6,008 nucleotides of DNA, taken from assembly GCA_023435545.1 (NCBI GenBank), contig JAEYRQ010000385.1:1-6008 (forward strand), given 5' to 3'. The position numbers and the translations under genes were made by a program. Shown here one piece after another: positions 1 to 6,008 of the stretch. A model generated the notes under the pieces. That model saw only the letters and a program-made list of their open reading frames with translations. It was not told the DNA's origin and made no database searches. Position 1 is the first letter of the stretch. The number at the start of each line of letters is the position of its first letter. Source of the DNA: Pseudomonadota bacterium. GTDB taxonomy: Bacteria; Pseudomonadota; Alphaproteobacteria; Rhizobiales; Tepidamorphaceae.

Positions 1-1533
<1,533 letters not shown>

Positions 1534-1587
1534 GGCGGCCACAGCTCCGCTTCGGCTTTGACCGCGAGGTGCCTCCCCTCCCGTTTG

Positions 1588-1699
1588 CGTCATCCCGGAC
1601 GGCTGTCAGGCCGATCCGGGATCGGGAGGGCACAACGGCGCCGTCAGTTGCGTCCCGATCCCGGCTCGCGCTCGCGTTGCTCGCTTGGCCGGGATGACG
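1588..1699. repeat. Nested intergenic palindromic element with GTCATCCCGG ends (MITE/REP-like)
   Basis: The outer arms are CGTCATCCCGG (1588-1598) and its exact complement CCGGGATGACG (1689-1699). The inner arms are CCGGGATCGGGA (1616-1627) and its exact complement TCCCGATCCCGG (1653-1664). A perfect 10-base palindrome, ACGGCGCCGT (1635-1644), sits near the centre. Each half can also fold alone: ATCCCGGA (1592-1599) pairs with TCCGGGAT (1615-1622), extended by CGGC/GCCG (1600-1603/1610-1613), and ATCCCGGC (1658-1665) pairs with GCCGGGAT (1688-1695). The right loop begins with a tandem CTCGCG (1665-1676). The element lies between two convergent genes, where it could end transcription from both sides. 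Such palindromic intergenic repeats are, from memory, widespread in alphaproteobacteria. Copy number in this genome cannot be seen from one copy. Confidence 0.8.
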
Positions 1700-1742
1700 G
1701 CCGTGGCGGGCTGGGGTGCAATTCGCAGACGGCTTGCCGGCC

Positions 1743-2819
1743 TCAGGGCGTGATCGCGACCTTCAGCACCCCGTCGCGCTGGTTGGCGAACAGGTCGTAG
1801 GCTTCTTCGATGTCCTCCAGCCGGTAGCGGTGGGTGAGCAGCGGCCGCGTATCGAGCCGGCCGGACGCGATCACCTCCATCAACCGGCGCATGCGCTCCT
1901 TGCCTCCTGGACACAGCGTCGTGACGATGGTGTGGTCGCCGAGCCCGGCCAGGAACGGCCCGAGCGGGATCGTCAGGTCGCCCGAATAGACGCCGAGCGA
2001 CGACAGCGTGCCGCCGGGCCGCAGCACCCTCAGTGCCGCCTCGAACGTCTCCTGCCGGCCGAGCGCCTCAATGGCGACGTCGACGCCGCGCCCGTCGGTC
2101 AGCCGCATGATCTCGTCGACGGGATCGGCCCTGGTGAAGTCGACCACGTGATCGGCGCCCATCTTGCGGGCGATCTCCATGCGGCCTGCGACGGCGTCGA
2201 CCCCGATGATGGTGGTCGCGCCCATCAGCCGGGCCCCCGCCGTGGCGCAAAGGCCGATCGGACCCTGCGCGAACACCGCCACCGTGTCGCCGATCCTAAC
2301 TCGCCCGCTTTCTGCACCGGAGAAGCCGGTCGACATGATGTCCGGGCACATCAGCACCTGCTCGTCGGTCAGTGCGTCGGGGATCGGGGCGAGGTTGGCC
2401 ATGGCGTCGGGCACCAGCAGGTACTCGGCCTGCGCTCCGTCGATGGTGTTGCCGAAGCGCCAGCCCCACATCGGCTTGAAACCGTGCTTGGTGCCGGCGC
2501 CGTCCTGGGAATGGTAGCCACACAGGCAGGCCGCGCTGTGGCCGCTCGGCGTGATTGCGCCGGCAATGACGCGCTGACCCTCACTGTAGCCGACGACCGC
2601 CGAGCCCAGCTTCTCGATCACACCGACCGGCTCGTGACCGATGGTGAGGCCCCTGGCGACCGGATACTCGCCCTTGAGGATGTGGACGTCGGTTCCGCAG
2701 ATCGTGGTGGTGGTGATGCGGATCAGAGCGTCGAGCGGCCCGACATCGGGGATCGGCTTGTCCTCGACGGCGATCCGGTTGGGCTCGACGAATACCGCCG
2801 CTTTCATCTTCGCTGCCAT
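1743..2819 (-). CDS. Zinc-dependent medium-chain alcohol dehydrogenase
   Basis: A 358-residue cytoplasmic oxidoreductase of the zinc-dependent MDR superfamily, close in pattern to the secondary-alcohol dehydrogenase group (Thermoanaerobacter/Clostridium beijerinckii type). The likely catalytic zinc ligands are Cys41 (ICGTDVH), His62-Glu63 (IGHEPVG) and Asp160 in CPDIMSTGFSGAE, where horse-type enzymes have Cys. The Rossmann fold starts around 174-190 (AQGPIGL, residues 184-190). Asp208 after IIGV is the acidic residue that usually selects NAD+ over NADP+. The four-cysteine structural zinc lobe is absent; only Cys98 and Cys100 occur there. The ATG at 2819 was chosen because family similarity begins at once (MKAAVF) and AAGGA lies 7 bases upstream; the same frame extends to 2933, but that 38-residue extension looks like non-coding DNA. 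The gene converges with fadJ and diverges from the DUF1800 gene, so it is probably monocistronic. The substrate is unknown; a short-chain or secondary alcohol or aldehyde is plausible. Confidence 0.92.
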   Translation of the reverse strand: MAAKMKAAVFVEPNRIAVEDKPIPDVGPLDALIRITTTTICGTDVHILKGEYPVARGLTIGHEPVGVIEKLGSAVVGYSEGQRVIAGAITPSGHSAACLCGYHSQDGAGTKHGFKPMWGWRFGNTIDGAQAEYLLVPDAMANLAPIPDALTDEQVLMCPDIMSTGFSGAESGRVRIGDTVAVFAQGPIGLCATAGARLMGATTIIGVDAVAGRMEIARKMGADHVVDFTRADPVDEIMRLTDGRGVDVAIEALGRQETFEAALRVLRPGGTLSSLGVYSGDLTIPLGPFLAGLGDHTIVTTLCPGGKERMRRLMEVIASGRLDTRPLLTHRYRLEDIEEAYDLFANQRDGVLKVAITP

Positions 2820-3102
2820 GTCGCGATCCTTGTTCCAGGAGTGGGACTGGGTCCTGCGCCCGAGAGCGCGTCCCGACGGAGGCAACCTACCGGCTCTCCC
2901 GTGGCGAGGGTTTGACGGGTCGCAAAGCGGCATCGCTCAGGGGCGGATCCGTGGGGCGCGGATCGAGGGCACGGTCTCAATCGCGCCATCAAATTCAAGC
3001 GTTCTCGTTAAGCCGACGTTCCGATTCGCGGTGCGATCGTCTCGGCACGTTCGCAAACCCCGTCCGATGTGGTCGCGGCCGGGCAGGAACGGGGGAACAT
3101 GA
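2820..3102. promoter_or_regulatory. Divergent intergenic region between adh and the DUF1800/DUF1501 operon
   Basis: These 283 bases separate two gene starts that point away from each other, so promoters for both must lie here. No convincing -35/-10 pair was found on either strand; TTGACG at 2912-2917 lacks a suitable -10 box. Two small inverted repeats could be operators: GATCCG (2946-2951) with CGGATC (2959-2964), and an imperfect hairpin at 3022-3039 (CGAT, bulged T, CGC, then GCG-ATCG). The stretch 2985-3015 is the most AT-rich part. I see no credible small gene. Confidence 0.5.
3092..3096 (+). promoter_or_regulatory. Ribosome-binding site of the DUF1800 gene
   Basis: GGGGA ends 6 bases before the ATG at 3103. 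It supports this start over the out-of-frame ATG at 3099, whose frame carries no recognisable family motif. Confidence 0.55.
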
Positions 3103-4458
3103 ATGGCGCTTCCACAGCGCAAGGCGCAGGCTGCCGTCGTCGCGATGCAGCGGTTCGGGCTCGGACCGCGGCGCGGCATCATCGCGCGCGTGGCCAAGGA
3201 TCCGCTCGGCGCACTCGTCCAGGAAGTCGAGACAGCGTCGATCGCCCGCATCACCGACAGCAAGCTGCCGGGCTACGGGCGGGCCTGCGACCAGTCGCAG
3301 CGCGGCTTCACGAACGCGGAAGCCATCCGGCGGGCAGAAATGGACGCCCGGATCGACAAGCACCGTTCCGTCGACATCGGCTTCGTGGAGCGCCTGGTGC
3401 TGTTCTGGAGCAACCACTTCTCGATGTCGGTCAGCAAATCCGGCGCCGTGCGCGGGACGATCGGCCAACTGGAACGGGACGTGATCCGCAAGCACGTGCT
3501 CGGCCGCTTCTCCGACATGCTGCTGGGCGTTATGAAGCATCCGGCGATGATCTCGTTTCTGGATAACGAGGATTCCGTCGGTCCCCGCTCGGAATTCGGG
3601 GAATCGCGCGGCCGCGGCACCAACGAGAACCTCGCCCGCGAGGTGCTGGAACTGCACACCCTGGGAAGCGGTGGAGGTTACACCGAGGCCGACGTCGCCG
3701 CCTTCGCTCTCATCTTGACGGGATGGTCGTTCGTCCGGAACTGGGAAGCCGACAATAACTACTACGGCGGCAATCGGCGCAATCGCGGGCGCTTCATCTT
3801 CAGGCCGGCCTGGCATGAGCCGGGTGCGATCAGTTTCATGGGCCGGAGCTATCCGCCGAAGGGGCAGGGCCAAGCGATCAAGGCACTGCGCTGGCTGGCG
3901 CTGAATCGCGCCACCGCCGAGCACATCGCCTTCAAGCTGGTTCGGCACTTCATCACCGACGAGCCGACACCCGAGATGGTCGAGCCGCTGAAGAAGCGCT
4001 TCCTCGAGACCAAGGGCGATCTGAAGCAGGTGGCCCTGGCGCTGATCCGGCTCCCGGAGGCGTTCTCGGCGCCGATGACCAAGATCCGCACACCCTACGA
4101 ACTCGGCATTGCGCAGTTCCGCGCCTTGGGCCGGCGCTACGACGACGACACCTACTGGTCGTTTCACGGCCCGCTTTACGCGATGAACCACGTGCCCTGG
4201 CAATGCCAGTCGCCGCAAGGCTATTCCGACGACACGCCGAAGTGGCTCGAGCCGGACGGAATGACGCTGCGGGTCGATACCGCGCAGATGATGGGGTGGG
4301 TCTACGACGACACTTTCAAGGGCAGTGTCGCCAGGCTCGCTCGCGATCTCTACGACAGCGCGCTCTCCCAGGCGACCTACGAGCGCATCGAGGCCGCCGG
4401 CAGCACCAGCGCCGCGCTGACGATCCTGTTCTGCAGCCCCGAGTTCCAGCGGAGGTGA
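3103..4458 (+). CDS. DUF1800 family protein
   Basis: A 451-residue protein with the DUF1800 hallmarks in order: RFGLGP (17-22), LFWSNHFS (100-107), the signature NENLAREVLELHTLG (174-188) with GGYTEADV (191-198) and LTGW (205-208), a WHEPG stretch about 60 residues later, then HIAFKLVRHFITDEP, a GDLKQVALALIRLPEAF block and TPYELGIAQFRALG. Near the C-terminus, SPQGYSDDTPKWLEPDGM takes the place where many relatives have a PPNVAGW-like motif. The length is normal for the family. It is predicted to be mostly alpha-helical. No signal peptide or membrane segment is evident: the N-terminus is polar and reaches a family motif by residue 17. The biochemical function of DUF1800 is, to my knowledge, not established. 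It is the first gene of an operon, with the DUF1501 gene starting 5 bases after its stop, an arrangement seen in many bacteria that implies joint action. Confidence 0.9.
   Translation: MALPQRKAQAAVVAMQRFGLGPRRGIIARVAKDPLGALVQEVETASIARITDSKLPGYGRACDQSQRGFTNAEAIRRAEMDARIDKHRSVDIGFVERLVLFWSNHFSMSVSKSGAVRGTIGQLERDVIRKHVLGRFSDMLLGVMKHPAMISFLDNEDSVGPRSEFGESRGRGTNENLAREVLELHTLGSGGGYTEADVAAFALILTGWSFVRNWEADNNYYGGNRRNRGRFIFRPAWHEPGAISFMGRSYPPKGQGQAIKALRWLALNRATAEHIAFKLVRHFITDEPTPEMVEPLKKRFLETKGDLKQVALALIRLPEAFSAPMTKIRTPYELGIAQFRALGRRYDDDTYWSFHGPLYAMNHVPWQCQSPQGYSDDTPKWLEPDGMTLRVDTAQMMGWVYDDTFKGSVARLARDLYDSALSQATYERIEAAGSTSAALTILFCSPEFQRR
4451..4456 (+). promoter_or_regulatory. Strong ribosome-binding site overlapping the DUF1800 stop codon
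   Basis: GGAGGT, a full-strength Shine-Dalgarno, shares its last base with the TGA at 4456-4458 and ends 7 bases before the ATG at 4464. Ribosomes finishing DUF1800 would be positioned to reinitiate on DUF1501, so translational coupling is likely. It also fixes the DUF1501 start at 4464 rather than the in-frame ATG at 4548. Confidence 0.8.
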
Positions 4459-4463
4459 CGCGC

Positions 4464-5852
4464 ATGTCGGACGATCGACCTCCCTCTCAGGCCGATATCC
4501 GGCTCGCCTGCGCCGCCGCCGAGGGGTGCGCCGAATCGCGCCTGCTGATGACCCGGCGCGCCATGCTCGGCATGAGCTTCGGGCTCTACTCCTGGGCCTT
4601 CATGCCCCGCTACGCGGAGGCCGCCACCGAGGCGGCATCCGATCCCCGCCTGCTGGTCGTGGTGCTGCGCGGCGGCATGGACGGCCTGTCCACGGTCGTG
4701 CCGGTGGGCGATCGTCATTACGTCTCGATGCGCGGCGATATCGCGATCCCGAAGTCGGCAACGATCAAGCTCGACAGCCTGTTCGGCCTGCATCCGGCAC
4801 TGAAGAATTTCGGGCGCCTGTACCAGGCGGGCAATGCCTCGGTGGTCCATGCGGCCTGCGTGCCGCTGCGCAACCGCTCGCATTTCGACACCCAGGACAA
4901 TCTTGAGAACGGACTGCCTGACAGGGCATCCAACACCACCGGCTGGCTGAACCGGATGCTCTCCGCGCTGCCGAAGGGGCGGCCCATTGTCGCCAACGGT
5001 GCGATCCAGATCGGCGAGGCGCCGCTGATCCTGCGGGGGCCGGCCCCTGTCCTAGGATGGTCGCCAGCCCCCTACGCCCACCTCAAGGACCCGACGCTGT
5101 ACATGGTGCGGACACTCTACCGGGAGCGCGACCCCGAACTCCTCGACGTCCTAGACATGGGTATCAAGGCCGACCAGCTTGCGGAGGGGGTGGATCAGGA
5201 CGACGGCGACATCTCCAGCCTGCGCAAGGCCTTTCGCGGCGCGGCCCGGCTTGTCGCCGCGCCGAAGGGGCCGCGCATCGCGGTGCTGTCGGTCGGCGGG
5301 TGGGACACCCACGCCGATCAGGGCGGCGCCACGGGAATCTTCGCCAACGTCCTCGGCGAACTCGACAACGGCATCGCGGACTTCCGCAAGGAGTGCGGCA
5401 ATGTCTGGGGCCAGACGGTGATGGTGCTCGCCACAGAGTTCGGCCGCACAGTGCGCGTCAATGGCGACCGCGGCACCGACCACGGCGTCGGTACGGTCGC
5501 GCTATTGGCCGGCGGCGCTGTCAACGGCAAGCGCGTGCACGGCGACTGGCCGGGCCTTGCCCCGGCCAAGCTGTTCGAGGGCAACGATCTGAGGGCGACG
5601 ACGGACCTGCGCGCGGTGTTCAAGGGCCTCCTGCAGGATCATATCGGCGTGCCGAGGCGGCTGCTCGACACCGTCATCTTCCCGGAGAGCGCGCGCGTCG
5701 CCCCCATGTCCGGCCTGGTGCGGGCGGCCAGGCGCACATCGGAGGGCGACGCTGTGGCGTCGCGGGTGCCGAACCGCGAGGAGACGGCGATCGCCCGCTA
5801 CCGGCGGGGCGAGTCCACGCGCGCACCCGCCGCGCCCGCCCTCGATCTGTGA
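4464..5852 (+). CDS. DUF1501 family protein with Tat-type signal
   Basis: A 462-residue protein. The N-terminus is long and polar (1-28), then MTRRAMLG carries a twin arginine at 31-32, followed by a moderately hydrophobic stretch (33-48) and an AEA cleavage-like site at 51-53. Export to the periplasm by Tat is inferred. The mature part begins with LVVVLRGGMDGLSTVVP (64-80), then the DUF1501 motifs HPALKNFGRLYQAGN (110-124), RSHFDTQDNLENG (138-150), TGWLNRML (159-166), GGWDTH (278-283), ATEFGRTV (323-330) and GTDHG (337-341). From memory, DUF1501 is grouped with the alkaline phosphatase/sulfatase superfamily; on that basis Asp73, Asp281/His283 and Asp339/His340 are plausible metal ligands, but this is inference. 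The substrate is unknown. The last ~45 residues are Arg/Ala/Pro-rich and probably disordered. It is the second gene of the DUF1800 operon. Confidence 0.9.
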   Translation: MSDDRPPSQADIRLACAAAEGCAESRLLMTRRAMLGMSFGLYSWAFMPRYAEAATEAASDPRLLVVVLRGGMDGLSTVVPVGDRHYVSMRGDIAIPKSATIKLDSLFGLHPALKNFGRLYQAGNASVVHAACVPLRNRSHFDTQDNLENGLPDRASNTTGWLNRMLSALPKGRPIVANGAIQIGEAPLILRGPAPVLGWSPAPYAHLKDPTLYMVRTLYRERDPELLDVLDMGIKADQLAEGVDQDDGDISSLRKAFRGAARLVAAPKGPRIAVLSVGGWDTHADQGGATGIFANVLGELDNGIADFRKECGNVWGQTVMVLATEFGRTVRVNGDRGTDHGVGTVALLAGGAVNGKRVHGDWPGLAPAKLFEGNDLRATTDLRAVFKGLLQDHIGVPRRLLDTVIFPESARVAPMSGLVRAARRTSEGDAVASRVPNREETAIARYRRGESTRAPAAPALDL

Positions 5853-5856
5853 TCCT

Positions 5857-5873
5857 CGCCCGGTCGCCGGGCG
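5857..5873 (+). terminator. GC hairpin after the DUF1501 gene
   Basis: A perfect 7-bp stem, CGCCCGG (5857-5863) with CCGGGCG (5867-5873), and a TCG loop, starting 5 bases after the DUF1501 stop. No T-run follows; the next bases are TGCTGTAAAGC. It may be a weak or Rho-assisted terminator, or an mRNA-stabilising end, dividing the operon from the DedA gene. Confidence 0.4.
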
Positions 5874-5891
5874 TGCTGTAAAGCTTTCAGC

Positions 5892-6008
5892 ATGAGCTTT
5901 GCACAACTGTTCGCCGAGGCCGAGCCGTTCGTGCGGGAGCACGGCCCCGTCGTGGTCGGGCTCGTGCTGTTCTTCGAGTCCTTCGGCATGCCGCTGCCAG
6001 GGGAGTCG
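5892..6008 (+). CDS. DedA family membrane protein, N-terminal fragment (cut by window edge)
   Basis: Thirty-nine codons are open from the ATG at 5892 to the last base. After a short amphipathic start (1-18) comes a hydrophobic stretch, VVVGLVLFFESFGMPLPGES (20-39). The E-x-x-G-x-P-x-P-G-E pattern at 29-38 is the N-terminal signature of DedA/VTT-domain inner-membrane proteins. The family includes flippase- or transporter-like proteins tied to membrane lipid and proton homeostasis; Glu29 and Glu38 may correspond to acidic residues known to be important in E. coli members. The upstream Shine-Dalgarno is weak. It starts 39 bases after the DUF1501 stop, so it may be cotranscribed with that operon or have its own promoter. 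The family call is fairly good despite the short fragment. Confidence 0.75.
   Translation, partial: MSFAQLFAEAEPFVREHGPVVVGLVLFFESFGMPLPGES

Noticed and set aside
1588..1699. A CRISPR array or insertion sequence at the repeat-rich intergenic region
   Set aside because: The repeats are inverted, not regularly spaced direct repeats, and there is no transposase reading frame.
1716..2915. A 399-codon plus-strand open frame opposite the alcohol dehydrogenase
   Set aside because: Its translation has no family motifs and is low-complexity D/R/G/H-rich. It is a GC-rich antisense shadow of a clearly conserved gene.
2820..2933. A 38-residue N-terminal extension of the alcohol dehydrogenase
   Set aside because: The extension is Arg/Pro/Ser-rich and not family-like, while the ATG at 2819 has AAGGA at the right distance and leads directly into the conserved MKAAVF start.
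2995..4218. A 407-codon minus-strand open frame opposite the DUF1800 gene
   Set aside because: It covers a gene with clear DUF1800 motifs and its own translation resembles nothing recognisable; long antisense frames are expected at this GC content.
4203..4463. An in-frame upstream extension of the DUF1501 gene
   Set aside because: It lies wholly inside the DUF1800 coding region, and GGAGGT at 4451-4456 marks the ATG at 4464 as the start.
5057..5881. A 274-codon plus-strand frame within the DUF1501 gene
   Set aside because: Arg/Gly-rich shadow frame; the DUF1501 motifs are all in the other frame across this stretch.

Overview
The window looks like ordinary chromosomal DNA of a high-GC alphaproteobacterium, probably of the Hyphomicrobiales/Rhizobiales type. 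The reasons are strong G/C bias at third codon positions, dense gene packing, a beta-oxidation enzyme of the fused FadJ/FadB kind, and an intergenic palindromic element with 'GTCATCCCGG' ends, a kind I recall as common between alphaproteobacterial genes. The genus cannot be fixed from this sequence. I see no tRNA, rRNA, CRISPR array, transposase or phage gene.

Layout. Positions 1-1533 (+) hold the 3' part of a multifunctional fatty-acid oxidation protein: the linker plus the complete 3-hydroxyacyl-CoA dehydrogenase half. Its enoyl-CoA hydratase half should lie to the left of the window. Positions 1534-1742 separate two convergent genes and contain a nested, near-symmetric palindromic element (1588-1699). 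Positions 1743-2819 (-) encode a zinc-dependent medium-chain alcohol dehydrogenase. Positions 2820-3102 are a divergent promoter region of about 280 bp. Positions 3103-4458 and 4464-5852 (+) form a tight two-gene operon of a DUF1800 protein followed by a DUF1501 protein, the latter with a twin-arginine export signal. A small GC hairpin follows, and then the first 39 codons of a DedA-family membrane protein (5892 to the right edge).

How the genes relate. The FadJ-like enzyme and the alcohol dehydrogenase are both NAD-type oxidoreductases, but they converge and need not share a pathway. The DUF1800/DUF1501 pair is a recurrent bacterial gene couple for which I know no established biochemical function. 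Here the second gene's ribosome-binding site overlaps the first gene's stop codon, only the second gene has a recognisable export signal, and the second protein has the D/H motifs expected of an alkaline-phosphatase-type metal site. This pair is the best candidate for an undescribed system in the window: an exported metalloenzyme with a co-produced, possibly co-exported, helical partner. The remaining content is conventional.
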